Assembly: GCF_008364685.1 (NCBI RefSeq)
Contig: NZ_VTTL01000001.1
Span: forward strand, 310,001 to 374,000
From: Xanthobacter oligotrophicus
GTDB lineage: Bacteria > Pseudomonadota > Alphaproteobacteria > Rhizobiales > Xanthobacteraceae
Direction: 5' to 3'
DNA: 64,000 bases
A model generated the notes under the pieces. It saw nothing but the letters and a program-made list of their open reading frames with translations, did not search any database and was not told the DNA's origin. The translations under genes and the position numbers were made by a program. Numbering within the stretch: the stretch's first letter is position 1; each line of letters starts with the position of its first letter. Of this stretch, positions 27,922-40,257 are shown piece by piece.

Positions 27922-27965
27922 GGGGCCGCGCGGCCGTCACGAGACCGTCCCGGCGCCGGCAAACA

Positions 27966-27994
27966 TTGACTCGGACACGGTTCGCGATTAAGAA
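27966..27994 (+). promoter_or_regulatory. Sigma-70-like promoter of rpsD
   Basis: TTGACT (27966-27971) and TAAGAA (27989-27994) with a 17-nt spacer, about 175 bp before the rpsD start. It would give a ~170-nt leader, room for autoregulation, although no S4-binding fold was identified. Confidence 0.55.
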
Positions 27995-28171
27995 CCCGCC
28001 ACCTTTCGGGCCTTCAGCGGCCCGTTCGGCGTTTCACGCACCCGTGGCATCGTTCGGCAGCGCGCTGGATGAGCCTGTCGGTGGAAAGGGTTCCGGCACT
28101 GCGCTGGAATCCGGTCCGCAGAGGAGGGGCGCGATCCCAATTCAACCAAGACCATCAAGGATCCGCGTTAC

Positions 28172-28789
28172 ATGAGCAAGCGCATTGCGGCCAAGCACAA
28201 GATCGATCGCCGTATGGGCGAGAACATCTGGGGTCGCTCCAAGAGCCCGGTGAACCGTCGCGAGTATGGTCCCGGCCAGCACGGCCAGCGCCGCAAGGGC
28301 AAGCTGTCCGACTTCGGCGTGCAGCTGCGCGCCAAGCAGAAGCTGAAGGGCTATTACGGCTCCATCGGCGAGAAGCAGTTCCACAAGGTGTATGTCGAGG
28401 CCTCGCGCCTCAAGGGCGACACCGGCGCCAACCTGATCGGCCTGCTGGAGCGCCGGCTCGACGCGGTGGTGTACCGCGCCAAGTTCGTGCCCACCATCTT
28501 CGCCGCCCGCCAGTTCGTCTCCCACGGTCACGTGAAGGTGAACGGCCAGCGCGTGAACATCCCGTCCTACCTGGTGAAGGTCGGCGACGTGGTGGAGGTG
28601 AAGGAAGCGTCCCGCCAGATGACCCTGGTGCTCGAGGCCCAGCAGCTCGGCGAGCGTGACGTGCCCGATTACATCGAGCTCGACACCGGCAAGCTGGCGG
28701 CCCGTTTCGCCCGCATTCCGGAGCTCAACGAGGTGCCCTACCCGGTTCAGATGGAACCGAACCTCGTGGTCGAGTTCTATTCGCGCTGA
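28172..28789 (+). CDS. rpsD: 30S ribosomal protein S4
   Basis: 205 aa, full length. N-terminal '[41 protein letters not shown]' and the S4 RNA-binding domain '[48 protein letters not shown]' are unmistakable. Primary 16S rRNA-binding protein nucleating the 30S body. Single-gene unit with its own promoter and terminator. Confidence 0.98.
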   Translation: MSKRIAAKHKIDRRMGENIWGRSKSPVNRREYGPGQHGQRRKGKLSDFGVQLRAKQKLKGYYGSIGEKQFHKVYVEASRLKGDTGANLIGLLERRLDAVVYRAKFVPTIFAARQFVSHGHVKVNGQRVNIPSYLVKVGDVVEVKEASRQMTLVLEAQQLGERDVPDYIELDTGKLAARFARIPELNEVPYPVQMEPNLVVEFYSR

Positions 28790-28815
28790 TCCCATCGGCG
28801 CCCGCCAAACGAAAA

Positions 28816-28840
28816 GGCCGCCCTCTCGGGCGGCCTTTTT
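28816..28840 (+). terminator. Rho-independent terminator of rpsD
   Basis: An 8-bp GC stem (GGCCGCCC/GGGCGGCC), 4-nt loop and five T residues, 27 nt after the rpsD stop codon. Confidence 0.9.
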
Positions 28841-28904
28841 GCTTTGAGGATCAAGGCACCGGAGCCGGCCGCGATGCGGACGGCCCCATGTCGTCAGCGG
28901 GCGT

Positions 28905-29225
28905 TCAGCCCGCCTTCACCTCGGCCGAGGCCTGGGCGAGGAACTCGTCCATGTTGCGGCGGATCTGGTGGTCGGAAACGTCCACGCTCTTGGCGTCGAA
29001 ATCGCCCCGCAGCTTGCGGAACACGTCCTCGTCGCCGGCCTCCTGGAGGTCGGCGACCACGACTTCCTTGGCATAGGCTTCAGCAGCCTCGCCGCTGAGG
29101 CCGAGGAGCTGGGCGGCCCACAGGCCGAGCTTCTTGTTGCGGCGGGCGACCGCCTTGAAGCGGGATTCCTCGTCGAGTGCGAAGCGCTTCTCGAACCCTT
29201 CTTCGCGCTTGTCGAACGTGGTCAT
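28905..29225 (-). CDS. F1F0-ATPase inhibitor zeta subunit (DUF1476)
   Basis: 106 aa, full length: 'MTTFDKREEGFEKRFALDEESRFKAVARRNKKLGLWAAQLLGLSGEAAEAYAKEVV'. The zeta family is specific to alphaproteobacteria and blocks ATP hydrolysis by inserting its N-terminus into F1. Its position divergent from purC is conserved in the class. Confidence 0.93.
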   Translation of the reverse strand: MTTFDKREEGFEKRFALDEESRFKAVARRNKKLGLWAAQLLGLSGEAAEAYAKEVVVADLQEAGDEDVFRKLRGDFDAKSVDVSDHQIRRNMDEFLAQASAEVKAG

Positions 29226-29613
29226 GGCACCCCTCTTCCTGACGATTTGGCGGCAAAGCCGGCCGGGATCGGATTGGCGGTCACACGACCGCGCGCGTGC
29301 CTTGAATATCTCTCACGTCACCCCAGATCAACGGCAGTGAAGCGCTGCTCCATGTCGCGTCCCGCCGCAGGCGGCGGAAATCGGCTCCTGCCGGCGGTAT
29401 TGCGGGTGTTGGAAACGCAGGCGGCGCGCACAGACCAGAGAGCAGGCATGCACAGGCGGACGTGGACGCGCGTTGTATCGCGCCGCCTGATCGGCTAGTG
29501 TCCGAACGGGCTTGGTGTGAACTGGCAACATTCACCCCCGGTCCCGCCGAGGAGCGTCACCAGAACGGAGCCTTGGCAAACCCATGGATTTCCTCAATCA
29601 GCGGTATATTCCC
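29226..29613. other. Divergent intergenic region zeta / purC
   Basis: 388 bp between two divergent genes. It should hold both promoters, but I see no clear hexamer pair, riboswitch or repeat in it. Confidence 0.4.
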
Positions 29614-30378
29614 ATGAGCCGCCGCCGCCGAATCTACGAAGGCAAGGCGAAAGTCCTCTATGAAGGACCCGAGCCCGGCACACTCATCCAGCACTTCAAA
29701 GACGATGCCACCGCCTTCAATGCGAAGAAGCACGATGTCATCGACGGCAAAGGTGTGCTGAACAACCGGATCTCCGAGTACATCTTCTCGCGGTTGAACG
29801 ACATCGGCGTGCCGACTCACTTCATCCGCCGGCTGAACATGCGCGAGCAGCTCATCCGCGAAGTGGAGATCATTCCGCTCGAGATCGTGGTGCGCAACGT
29901 CGCCGCCGGCTCCATCTCGACCCGTCTCGGGATCGAGGAAGGCACGCCGCTGCCGCGCTCCATCATCGAGTTCTATTACAAGAACGACGCGCTCAACGAC
30001 CCGATGGTGTCGGAAGAGCACATCACCGCCTTCGGCTGGGCCACCACCCAGGAAATCGACGACATCATCGCGCTTGCGATCCGCGTCAACGACTTCCTGT
30101 CCGGCCTCTTCCTCGGCGCCGGCATCCGTCTTGTGGACTTCAAGATGGAATGCGGTCGCCTGTGGGAAAACGACATGATGCGGATCGTCGTGGCCGACGA
30201 GATCAGCCCTGATTCGTGCCGGCTTTGGGACATGAAGTCCAACGACAAGATGGACAAGGACCGCTTCCGCCGCGACATGGGCGGCCTCGTGGAGGCCTAC
30301 AGCGAAGTGGCGCGCCGGCTCGGAATCCTCATGGAGAACGATCCGACCCAGGGCAAGGGCCCCGTCCTGGTCAAGTGA
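29614..30378 (+). CDS. purC: SAICAR synthetase
   Basis: 254 aa from [14 protein letters not shown], the usual Rhizobiales start; an ATG ten codons earlier (29584) is open. '[22 protein letters not shown]', '[10 protein letters not shown]' and 'VDFKMECGR' are ATP/CAIR site segments. Catalyses CAIR + aspartate + ATP to SAICAR in purine synthesis. Followed by purS, purQ and purL. Confidence 0.96.
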   Translation: MSRRRRIYEGKAKVLYEGPEPGTLIQHFKDDATAFNAKKHDVIDGKGVLNNRISEYIFSRLNDIGVPTHFIRRLNMREQLIREVEIIPLEIVVRNVAAGSISTRLGIEEGTPLPRSIIEFYYKNDALNDPMVSEEHITAFGWATTQEIDDIIALAIRVNDFLSGLFLGAGIRLVDFKMECGRLWENDMMRIVVADEISPDSCRLWDMKSNDKMDKDRFRRDMGGLVEAYSEVARRLGILMENDPTQGKGPVLVK

Positions 30379-30456
30379 GCCTGGTGAAGTGAGGCGTTGA
30401 GCCTTGCCGCCGAAAAATGCTAGGCGGGGGCCGTATTGGCCCCAGGACCTTACGGG

Positions 30457-30479
30457 ACGGGGGCCTGAGAGGCCCCCGT
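30457..30479 (+). terminator. Hairpin between purC and purS
   Basis: A 9-bp stem (ACGGGGGCC/GGCCCCCGT) with a 5-nt loop and a short TTTG tail, 79 nt after purC. It may attenuate rather than end transcription, since the purine genes continue downstream. Confidence 0.55.
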
Positions 30480-30541
30480 TTGCGTTGCATCCCCTGTCCC
30501 GCTGCCCTGCGGCGCGGGCCAATAACAGAGCAACAGGTGTC

Positions 30542-30562
30542 ATGAAGGCAAAGGTGTCATGA
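30542..30562 (+). other. Six-codon mini-ORF from a duplicated purS start region
   Basis: The 17-nt stretch AGGTGTCATGAAGGC with flanking bases occurs twice in tandem, giving ATG AAG GCA AAG GTG TCA TGA. Its stop codon overlaps the real purS ATG. The peptide (MKAKVS) mimics the PurS N-terminus. It could couple or damp purS translation, or be a harmless duplication. Confidence 0.45.
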
Positions 30563-30801
30563 AGGCCCGCGTGATCGTCACCCTGAAGTCGGCGGTTCTG
30601 GACCCGCAGGGCAAGGCCATCGAGGGCGCTCTGCGCTCGCTCGGCGTCGCTGGCGTGCAGAGCGTGCGGCAGGGCAAGGTCTTCGACGTGGAGCTGGCCG
30701 GCAACGACCGGGCCTCCGCCGAGGGCGCCCTGAAGGATGCCTGCGACAAGCTCCTCGCCAATACCGTGATCGAGACCTACAAGGTCGAGTTCGCGGAGTG
30801 A
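30559..30801 (+). CDS. purS: FGAM synthase subunit PurS
   Basis: 80 aa, full length: 'MKARVIVTLKSAVLDPQGKAIEGALRSLGV...VRQGKVFDVELAG'. Small structural subunit that joins PurL and PurQ in the three-part FGAR amidotransferase of alphaproteobacteria and Gram-positives. Start region duplicated just upstream. Confidence 0.95.
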   Translation: MKARVIVTLKSAVLDPQGKAIEGALRSLGVAGVQSVRQGKVFDVELAGNDRASAEGALKDACDKLLANTVIETYKVEFAE

Positions 30802-30912
30802 TGCGCCTTGGGCGATGTGCTAGCATTTGCAATGCCGCATCGCCCTATCGAACGCCGCCTCGACCCTGCCTGCCATTGGCCCGTGCCACTGGCCTGCGTC
30901 CATTGAGAGATC

Positions 30913-31607
30913 ATGAAACCAGCCGTCATCCTCTTCCCCGGCTCCAACCGTGAGCAGGACGCCGTGCGCGCGCTGCGCCTCGTCGCGGGCGCGAAGCCAC
31001 AGGTGGTCTGGCACGCCGAGCATGAGCTGCCCCCCGGCACCGACCTCGTCGTGCTGCCCGGCGGCTTCTCCTACGGCGATTATCTGAGGTGCGGCGCCAT
31101 CGCCGCCCGCGCCAACATCATGGATGCCGTGCGCGCCCATGCGGCGAGGGGCGGGCTGGTGCTCGGCATCTGCAACGGCTTCCAGATCCTGTGCGAGGCC
31201 GGCCTGCTGCCCGGCGTGCTGGTGCGCAACGCCCGGCTGCGCTTCGTCTGCCGCGAGGTGCTGCTGCGCGTCGAGCGGGCCGACACCGCCTTCACCAAGG
31301 CCTATCGCAAGAGTGACCTCATCCGCATTCCCGTCGCCCACGGCGAGGGCAACTACACGGCGGACGAGGGCACCATCACCCGGCTGGAGAGCGAGGGCCG
31401 CATCGCCTTCCGTTACGCCCGCCGCGACGGCCAGATCGACCAGACCGATGGTCCCAACGGTGCCATCAATGGCATCGCCGGCATCTATTCGGAAAAGTTC
31501 AACGTACTGGGAATGATGCCGCACCCCGAAAACTACATCGAACCGGAAATCGGCCCCACCGACGGCCGCGGCCTGTTCGAAAGCCTCGCCGGAGCCCTGA
31601 AGGCGGC

Positions 31608-31611
<4 letters not shown>
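30913..31611 (+). CDS. purQ: FGAM synthase glutaminase subunit PurQ
   Basis: 232 aa class I amidotransferase. It has '[18 protein letters not shown]', the nucleophile '[18 protein letters not shown]' (Cys), and the catalytic His-Glu in '[15 protein letters not shown]'. Supplies ammonia to PurL. Its TGA overlaps the purL GTG (GTGA). Confidence 0.96.
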
Positions 31612-33857
<2,246 letters not shown>

Positions 33858-33888
33858 ACCCGTCCGCCGTTTTGAGGACCATGCGACC

Positions 33889-34122
33889 ATGCCCATGAAT
33901 GCCCGCGAGATCGAGCAGCTCATCAAGGATGCGCTACCCGACGCGACGGTGGTGATCGAGGATCTGGCCGGCGACGGCGACCACTACGCCGCCCGCATCG
34001 TGTCCGCGGCGTTCCGCGGCAAGAGCCGGGTGCAGCAGCACCAGATGGTCTATGCCGCGCTCAAGGGGAACATGGGGGGCGTGCTTCACGCCCTCGCCCT
34101 CCAGACCGCCGCGCCGGACTAG
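33889..34122 (+). CDS. BolA-family protein
   Basis: 77 aa, full-length short BolA: 'REIEQLIKDALPDATVVIEDLAGDGDHYAARIVSAAFRGKSRVQQHQMVYAAL'. The conserved His in 'RVQQHQMVY' is the likely [2Fe-2S] ligand when paired with a CGFS glutaredoxin, which is encoded just downstream. Role in iron-sulphur cluster handling. Confidence 0.92.
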   Translation: MPMNAREIEQLIKDALPDATVVIEDLAGDGDHYAARIVSAAFRGKSRVQQHQMVYAALKGNMGGVLHALALQTAAPD

Positions 34123-34274
34123 ATCCGGGGACCGAGCCCGCGGCGTCGGCGCTCACGCGGCAGTGCACAATGCCCGGGACGCGCCCCCGTCGTGCCCCCT
34201 TGCGCTTTGCCCCGCGAGGGCCGATCTTGAAGCATGCTGGCCCTCATTCGGCCGATCAGAATGGATTTGAGACC

Positions 34275-34613
34275 ATGGGTATTCGTGAAGACATCGACGC
34301 CATCGTGAAGTCTGGTGACGTGGTCCTGTTCATGAAGGGCACGCCCCAGTTTCCGCAGTGCGGCTTTTCCGGGCAGGTGGTGCAGATCCTCGATCACGTG
34401 GGCGTCCCCTTCAAGGGCGTGAACGTGCTCGAAAACGACGCCGTCCGGCAGGGCATCAAGGACTACGCCAGCTGGCCGACCATCCCGCAGCTCTACATCA
34501 AGGGCGAGTTCGTGGGCGGCTGCGACATCGTGCGCGAGATGTTCCAGGCCGGCGAGCTGACCACCTTCCTTGAGGAAAAGGGCGTCGCCATCCGCGATCG
34601 CGCCATCGGCTGA
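34275..34613 (+). CDS. grxD: Monothiol CGFS glutaredoxin Grx4
   Basis: 112 aa. 'VVLFMKGTPQFPQCGFSGQVVQIL' gives the C-G-F-S active site, 'WPTIPQLYIKGEFVGGCDIV' the glutathione-binding part. CGFS glutaredoxins carry a bridging [2Fe-2S] cluster and work with BolA proteins, matching the upstream neighbour. Confidence 0.96.
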   Translation: MGIREDIDAIVKSGDVVLFMKGTPQFPQCGFSGQVVQILDHVGVPFKGVNVLENDAVRQGIKDYASWPTIPQLYIKGEFVGGCDIVREMFQAGELTTFLEEKGVAIRDRAIG

Positions 34614-34626
34614 GTGTTCGAGCGGC

Positions 34627-34932
34627 GTGACCACGCCTGATCCGGCTGCGGCCGCGCCACTCGCCCTCAAGTTCGCCCTCAGCCTGGGGCTGCTGGCGAA
34701 CGCTGGCCTTGCGATCCTGCTCATCGCCATTTCCGGCTTCGTCTTCGGCGCTCAGGAAGGCGCCAACGGCGAAGCCTCCGCGGTGGCGGGCTGGGGCTCG
34801 GCCCTCTCCGTCACCGTGCTGGCCCCTGCCCTCGGCCTGATGGTGTGGCGCCGCGGCCGGCGTCAACTTGCCCTCGCCATGGTCTGGCTGCCGCCGCTGG
34901 CCCTGCTGGTCGGCGGACTGGTGGTCCTCTGA
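34627..34932 (+). CDS. Small hypothetical membrane protein
   Basis: 101 aa from a GTG 13 nt after grxD. Three hydrophobic segments ('FALSLGLLANAGLAILLIAISGFVFG', 'ALSVTVLAPALGLMVW', 'LALAMVWLPPLALLVGGLVVL'). Not recognised; gene spacing suggests co-transcription with grxD. Confidence 0.5.
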   Translation: MTTPDPAAAAPLALKFALSLGLLANAGLAILLIAISGFVFGAQEGANGEASAVAGWGSALSVTVLAPALGLMVWRRGRRQLALAMVWLPPLALLVGGLVVL

Positions 34933-34968
34933 GAGGGCAGCCCCCAAGGCTTTTCGCCGTCTGGTTCC

Positions 34969-34999
34969 AAGGCCCGGTGAGCGACGCTCACCGGGCCTT
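34969..34999. terminator. Bidirectional terminator between convergent genes
   Basis: Near-perfect 15-bp inverted repeat (AAGGCCCGGTGAGCG and complement) centred at 34984, with T-rich sequence outside, between the plus-strand membrane-protein gene and the minus-strand folD. Confidence 0.75.
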
Positions 35000-35047
35000 G
35001 CTTATTCCAGATCCTGAGCCTGATGCACCGGGCGCGACGACCCGTCC

Positions 35048-35935
35048 CTATTCCAGCCCGGCCTGCCGCTTGGCGGCGGTGAGGGTGTTCTGGAGCAGGC
35101 AGGCGATGGTCATGGGGCCAACCCCGCCCGGAACCGGGGTAATCAGGCCGGCGATGCCCTGCGCTTCCTGATAGGCCACGTCGCCCACGAGGCGCGTCTT
35201 GCCGTCGGGCTTGGGAATGCGGTTGATGCCTACGTCGATCACGGTGGCTCCGGGCTTGATCCAGTCGCCGCGCACCATCTCGGGGCGGCCCACGGCGGCC
35301 ACCAGGATGTCGGCGGTGCGGCACTCGCCCGGCAGGTCCCGGGTGCGCGAATGGGCGATGGTGACGGTGCAATCCTCCTTCAGCAGCAGCTGCGCCGCCG
35401 GCTTGCCGACGATGTTGGAGCGCCCCACCACCACCGCCTTGAGGCCCGAAAGATTGCCAAGATGGTGCTTCAGCAGCATCACGCAGCCGAGCGGCGTGCA
35501 CGGCACCAGCGCGTCGAGGCCCACCGCGAGCCGGCCGGCATTCACCACATGGAAGCCGTCCACGTCTTTGGCGGGATCGATGGTGGAGAGCACCTTCATG
35601 GCATCGATCTGCGCCGGCAATGGCAGCTGAACCAGAATGCCGTTCACGGCTGGATCGGCGTTGAGTCGGGCGATCAGCGCCAGCAGCTCGGCCTCGGGCG
35701 TGTCCACCGCGAGCTTGTGCTCGAACGAGGTCATGCCGGCCTCAAGGGTCTGGGCCGCCTTGTTGCGCACATAGACCTGGCTGGCCGGATCCTCGCCCAC
35801 GAGGACCACCGCGAGGCCCGGCTTCAAGCCGTGGGCCGCGCCGAGGCGGGCCACCTCCTCGGCAATGCGGGCCCGAAGCCCGGCTGCGAACGCCTTTCCA
35901 TCGATGGGCTTGGTCTCGATCACCACATCCCCCAT
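35048..35935 (-). CDS. folD: Methylenetetrahydrofolate dehydrogenase / cyclohydrolase
   Basis: 295 aa, full length. Motifs: '[23 protein letters not shown]' (catalytic Lys), '[13 protein letters not shown]', '[17 protein letters not shown]', '[18 protein letters not shown]' (NADP site) and '[19 protein letters not shown]'. Interconverts methylene- and formyl-H4folate for purine synthesis and C1 flux. Confidence 0.96.
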   Translation of the reverse strand: MGDVVIETKPIDGKAFAAGLRARIAEEVARLGAAHGLKPGLAVVLVGEDPASQVYVRNKAAQTLEAGMTSFEHKLAVDTPEAELLALIARLNADPAVNGILVQLPLPAQIDAMKVLSTIDPAKDVDGFHVVNAGRLAVGLDALVPCTPLGCVMLLKHHLGNLSGLKAVVVGRSNIVGKPAAQLLLKEDCTVTIAHSRTRDLPGECRTADILVAAVGRPEMVRGDWIKPGATVIDVGINRIPKPDGKTRLVGDVAYQEAQGIAGLITPVPGGVGPMTIACLLQNTLTAAKRQAGLE

Positions 35936-36123
35936 AAGCCTCGGCCCCTTCGGCAGAACGCGCCTCGTTAAGGGGAAGGCGGCACCCAGGGGCCTGATGT
36001 TCACCGACCTTGTGTCCACCCCGCCGCGCAAAAGGCAAGGCCGGAACGGCGCCTCATCGCCGCAGCGCAGGCACCGTCGCGGCACACCGAAGGGACCCCA
36101 GGCCGGAACAACACCCTTATAGA

Positions 36124-36156
36124 GACAATTATTTTCTTGAAAAGAAAATAATTGTC
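36124..36156. repeat. AT-rich 15-bp-arm palindrome upstream of folD
   Basis: Perfect inverted repeat GACAATTATTTTCTT, 3-nt spacer GAA, and the complementary arm. It is almost GC-free in a GC-rich setting, between the GGDEF-EAL gene end (36216) and the folD start (35935). It could terminate the upstream transcript or be an operator or a footprint of an inserted element. Confidence 0.55.
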
Positions 36157-36215
36157 TTCGCTGGAGGATGCGCGCCTCCGCGCGGGTGTCACCCATGGTG
36201 GGGGAATGCATCCGG

Positions 36216-38396
36216 CTAGCTCGAGGCGGCGGCCCCGTCCGACGCGACACCGGCATCCGCCACCTTCTGCCGCTCCAGCATGGCGGCGGCGGCCACGAGG
36301 GGCAGCGGCGGCGCGAACAGATAGCCTTGCGCCTGATGGGCGCCGAAGGCCCTGAGGAAGCGCAGCTGCTCGCGGGTCTCCACCCCTTCGGCGGTCAGGG
36401 TGATGCCGAGGGAGCGGCCGAGCCGGGTCACATATTCCACGATGGCCGACGCATCCCGGTCGGTGCCAATGTTGAGGATGAAGGACTTGTCGATCTTGAT
36501 CTTGGTGATGGGAAAGCGCCGCACATGAACCAGTGAGGCATGGCCGGTGCCGAAATCGTCGAGGGCGAGCCGCACCCCCATGTCCCGCAGCTTCTGGAGC
36601 GCCTCCTGCCCCTCGCTGGAGGCATCGAGGATGGCGCTTTCGGTGATCTCGATCTCCAGCCGCGCGGGATCGAACCCGGTTTCGGCAAGGGCCGTGGCCA
36701 CCATGCCGAAGATGGCGCCCTGGCGCAGGTTGAGCGCCGACATGTTCACCGACAGCGTCACTTCCGGCAGCGCCCGCGCTTCCAGCAGGGCGGTGCGCAG
36801 CACATAGGCATCGAACCGGCCCATGAGGCGGGAGGTCTCGGCCACGGCCAGGAACGCACCCGGCAGGAGCCGCCCATGGGCGGGATGGTCCCAGCGCGCC
36901 AGCGCCTCGAACCCGACGATGCGCTCGCTCTCCACATCCACCTGGGGCTGGTAGACCAGCGTGATCTCGCCCTTGTCCAGCGCCGCCGCGAGTTCCAGTT
37001 CGATGCGCCGGTGCTCGATCCGCGCCGCGTCGAACCCCGGCTCGAACAGGCGGTAGAGGCCGGCGCCCTCGGCCTTGGCCTGGTAGAGGGCGACATCGGC
37101 GAGCCGCATCAGCTCCGCGCCGGTGACAGCGTCCTGGGGCAGGCGCGCCGCGCCCACGCAGGCGCTCAGGCTCAGGTCGCCGCCCCGCTCCAGCAGGACC
37201 GGCGGCGCCAGTTCCTTGAACAGCCGCGCGACGATGCGGTCGAGGTCGCCGTCGGCCCGGCAGGGGACCACGGCCACGAACTCGTCGCCGCCGAACCGTG
37301 CAACGACGCTCCCCTCCCCCAGGGCCTCCTCGGTGCGCCGGGCGAAGGCGCGCAGCAGGTCGTCGCCGGCGGCGTGGCCGGCGCTGTCGTTGATGGCCTT
37401 GAAGTCGTCGAGGTCGACAAACAGCAGCGCCAGCGTCTCGCCGTTCCGGCGCCGGGCGATGGCGGCGTCCAGCGCCTCGATGAAGGCGCCCCGGTTGAGC
37501 AGGCCGGTCAGGTAGTCGCGCGCAGCCAGTTCCCGCGCCTTGGCCTCGCTGGTGACGAGGTCGGCCGCCATCCGGCGGGCCCGGACCATGAGCACCAGGA
37601 ACAGCACGGCGAGAAGGGTGGCCAGCACCGCGGCGGCCGGCATCAGCCCCCACAGCATCTTGCTGCCGGGATGTGCGCCCCGCCACACCAGCTCCGCTTC
37701 CGAGCCGTCATAGAGGTTCGGGATGAAGACGCCCGCATGCCGCCCGCCGTGGCGCGGCCGATGGATCAGCTCCACCTCCTCCAGGCTGGCGGGCGCACCC
37801 ACCATCCGCAGGAATTCGGGGTCGATGACATCCACCGTGATGGCCACCAGCGGCTGGGCCACGTCGAGCCCCTCGACCTTTTCGTCGAACGGGCGGGCCA
37901 CCATCAGGCCGGCGGCATCGTCGGTGGCGACCACGCCCGAGAGCGCCGCCTTCTGCCCATCGGCCAGCGCCCGCTCGACGGCGGGGCGGATCCAGCTGAA
38001 CGCCCGCAGCTCGTTCTGCTCGCCCCGCTCGGAGGAATAGATGACGCGGCCCTTGGCATCGGTGATGTAGACGAACTCGAAGCCGAAGCCGTCATTGAGC
38101 TTCATGCCGAAGCGGCGATGCAGGGGCGTCATGTCCCCGAGCACCAGATGCTGGAGTGTTTCCCGCTCGTCGTTGGTGGCGACCAGCGCCTGCTCCATCA
38201 CCGTCTCGCGGGCGCGCAGGGAGGTGAGAAGAGCGCCGCGCTCGCGGGTGCGCGCCTTGTCGTCCTGGCGCAGACCGGCCAGCACGAAGACCGTGACGAG
38301 ACCCGCGACCAGCAGCGCAAGCGCCACCAGGCCAGCCAGAAGGGAACGATAACCGGGACTGCCCTGTCGGCGGGGAATGGGACGGCCCTCCTTCAT
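36216..38396 (-). CDS. Membrane GGDEF-EAL cyclic-di-GMP protein with CHASE4-like sensor
   Basis: 726 aa. TM1 (~residues 20-40), a periplasmic CHASE4-like domain (~45-240, '[21 protein letters not shown]'), TM2 (~248-270), GGDEF domain (~290-450) with intact '[10 protein letters not shown]', and EAL domain (~465-715) with intact '[11 protein letters not shown]' and '[10 protein letters not shown]'. Both catalytic signatures are kept, so it may synthesise or degrade c-di-GMP according to a periplasmic signal. Confidence 0.92.
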   Translation of the reverse strand: MKEGRPIPRRQGSPGYRSLLAGLVALALLVAGLVTVFVLAGLRQDDKARTRERGALLTSLRARETVMEQALVATNDERETLQHLVLGDMTPLHRRFGMKLNDGFGFEFVYITDAKGRVIYSSERGEQNELRAFSWIRPAVERALADGQKAALSGVVATDDAAGLMVARPFDEKVEGLDVAQPLVAITVDVIDPEFLRMVGAPASLEEVELIHRPRHGGRHAGVFIPNLYDGSEAELVWRGAHPGSKMLWGLMPAAAVLATLLAVLFLVLMVRARRMAADLVTSEAKARELAARDYLTGLLNRGAFIEALDAAIARRRNGETLALLFVDLDDFKAINDSAGHAAGDDLLRAFARRTEEALGEGSVVARFGGDEFVAVVPCRADGDLDRIVARLFKELAPPVLLERGGDLSLSACVGAARLPQDAVTGAELMRLADVALYQAKAEGAGLYRLFEPGFDAARIEHRRIELELAAALDKGEITLVYQPQVDVESERIVGFEALARWDHPAHGRLLPGAFLAVAETSRLMGRFDAYVLRTALLEARALPEVTLSVNMSALNLRQGAIFGMVATALAETGFDPARLEIEITESAILDASSEGQEALQKLRDMGVRLALDDFGTGHASLVHVRRFPITKIKIDKSFILNIGTDRDASAIVEYVTRLGRSLGITLTAEGVETREQLRFLRAFGAHQAQGYLFAPPLPLVAAAAMLERQKVADAGVASDGAAASS

Positions 38397-38597
38397 GGGC
38401 TGCGGATCGGGCCTGGTCTGGGGCCGCGTCAGATCACCGGCGCGGGCGCGGCGGACGGCAGATTTGTCCGACAGATTCCCCAGCGGCGCAAGGGGCCCCG
38501 GCGGCCCCGGCGCGCCTTGCCTTCATGCCGCCAAGACCCTGCAACCTAAGGGGGATCATGCGAAATTCAGGTTGAAGTCCAGGCGTGAATCCGCGTC

Positions 38598-40010
38598 CTA
38601 GGCACCGAACCACCAGGTGGCGAGGCCGAGGAAGGCGAAGAAGCCCACCGTATCCGTCACCGTGGTCACGAACACGCCCGACGCCACGGCCGGGTCGAGC
38701 TTCAGCCACGAGATGGCGAGGGGGATGAGAATGCCGAACAGGCCCGCCGCAATCATGTTCATCACCAGCGCGCTGGCGATGACGGCGCCGAGCTGGACAT
38801 TGGCGAACCACGCGCCGGCGATGAGGCCGAGCATGCAGGCCAGCGCCAGCCCGTTGAACAGCCCCACCAGCACCTCGCGCGAGACGATGCGGCGGGCGTT
38901 GTGGCTGGACAATTCCTTGGTGGCGAGGGCGCGCACCGCCACCGTCATGGTTTGGGTGCCGGCATTGCCCCCCATGGAGGCGACGATGGGCATGAGCACC
39001 GCCAGCGCCACCATCTTCTCGATGGTGGCCTCGAACAGGCCGATGATGGAGGCGGAAATGAAGGCCGTGCCGAGATTGACCACCAGCCAGGGCAGGCGGC
39101 TCTTGGCGGTATAGGCGACGCTGTCGGAGAGTTCCTCGTCGGAGCCCACGCCGGCGAGGGCGCGCAGGTCCTCGTCCGCCTCCTCCTGGATCACGTCCAC
39201 CACGTCGTCGATGGTCATGACGCCCACGAGCCGGCCAGCATCGTCCACCACGGGGGCCGAGACGAGGTTGTAGCGCTCGAACAGGCGCGCCACGTCCTCC
39301 TGGTCGTCGGTGGCCTTCACCCCCTTCAGCTGCTCGGTCTTCACCTGGGTCACCAGCATGGTGCGCCGGGTGCGCAGCAGCCGGTCGAGGGACACCGAGC
39401 CCACCAGCCGATAGGCCGGGTCCACCACGAATACCTCGTAGAAGGTCTCCGGCAGGTCCGGCGTCTCGCGCATGTAGTCGATGGTGCGGCCCACGGTCCA
39501 GAATGGCGGCACGGCGATGAACTCGGTCTGCATGCGCCGGCCGGCGCTGTCCTCGGGATAGTCGAGGGAGCGTCGCAGCGCCACGCGCTCGGGTGCTGGC
39601 AGGTGCTGCAGCACCGCCGCCATCTCCTCCTCGTCGAGATCCTCGAGGATGTAGACGGCATCGTCCGAATCGATGTCGCGCATGCCGCGCGCGACGGTGA
39701 GCGGCGACAGCCCGCGCAGGATGCCGACGCGGACCGTCTCGTCCAGCTCGGTCAGCGCGGTGAAGTCGAAGGCAGGGCCCAGCATCTCGATGAGCCGGCG
39801 GCGCTCGTCGCCGTCCAGCTCCTCGATGAGATCGCCCATGTCGGCTTCGTGGAGGTCGCCCGTGAGCGCCGTCAGCCGGTCCACATCGCGCGCGGCGATG
39901 GCCGCGCGGATGGCCTCGCGGAACCCGTCGGCCAGGTTGCCGTCGGGATCGCGCACCTGCGGCACGGCGTCCGCAGCGTCGGCGACAGGCGCGTCGGCAT
40001 CCTCGCGCAT
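38598..40010 (-). CDS. mgtE: MgtE-type magnesium transporter
   Basis: 470 aa from an ATG with GGGAGG four bases upstream. MgtE_N helical domain (~40-140), two CBS domains (~145-265; Mg2+-sensing, 'VDDAGRLVGVMTIDDVVDVIQEEADED'), the plug helix and five membrane segments with 'MPIVASMGGNAGTQTMTV' forming the ion path. The cytoplasmic domains close the channel when Mg2+ is plentiful. Confidence 0.94.
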   Translation of the reverse strand: MREDADAPVADAADAVPQVRDPDGNLADGFREAIRAAIAARDVDRLTALTGDLHEADMGDLIEELDGDERRRLIEMLGPAFDFTALTELDETVRVGILRGLSPLTVARGMRDIDSDDAVYILEDLDEEEMAAVLQHLPAPERVALRRSLDYPEDSAGRRMQTEFIAVPPFWTVGRTIDYMRETPDLPETFYEVFVVDPAYRLVGSVSLDRLLRTRRTMLVTQVKTEQLKGVKATDDQEDVARLFERYNLVSAPVVDDAGRLVGVMTIDDVVDVIQEEADEDLRALAGVGSDEELSDSVAYTAKSRLPWLVVNLGTAFISASIIGLFEATIEKMVALAVLMPIVASMGGNAGTQTMTVAVRALATKELSSHNARRIVSREVLVGLFNGLALACMLGLIAGAWFANVQLGAVIASALVMNMIAAGLFGILIPLAISWLKLDPAVASGVFVTTVTDTVGFFAFLGLATWWFGA

Positions 40011-40257
40011 GGGGTCCTCCCGGTCTTCGAGGCGGGGATCGGGCGCCCGCTCGATCGGAGCCTGGGCACGGGGTCGGGGATCCGGGGCCGGAAGCCCCGC
40101 CAAGCGGCGGTGACGGATCGGCACCCGTCCGTCGCTCTAGAGGGAAGGCAGCCGTTTGTGAAGCCTTATCCGGCAGATGCCCCAGCCCTATGGCCCGGGC
40201 GGCAACCCTGCCCGCGGCACGGGACTTCCGATCCGCCCTTTGGGCGGCCTCGCGCGA

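Noticed and set aside
36540-38549. 669-residue open frame antisense to the GGDEF-EAL gene
   Set aside because: The minus-strand protein has intact catalytic motifs; the plus frame does not resemble a protein family.
40011-40257. Magnesium riboswitch (M-box) upstream of mgtE
   Set aside because: No conserved M-box segments could be found in the 247-bp gap.
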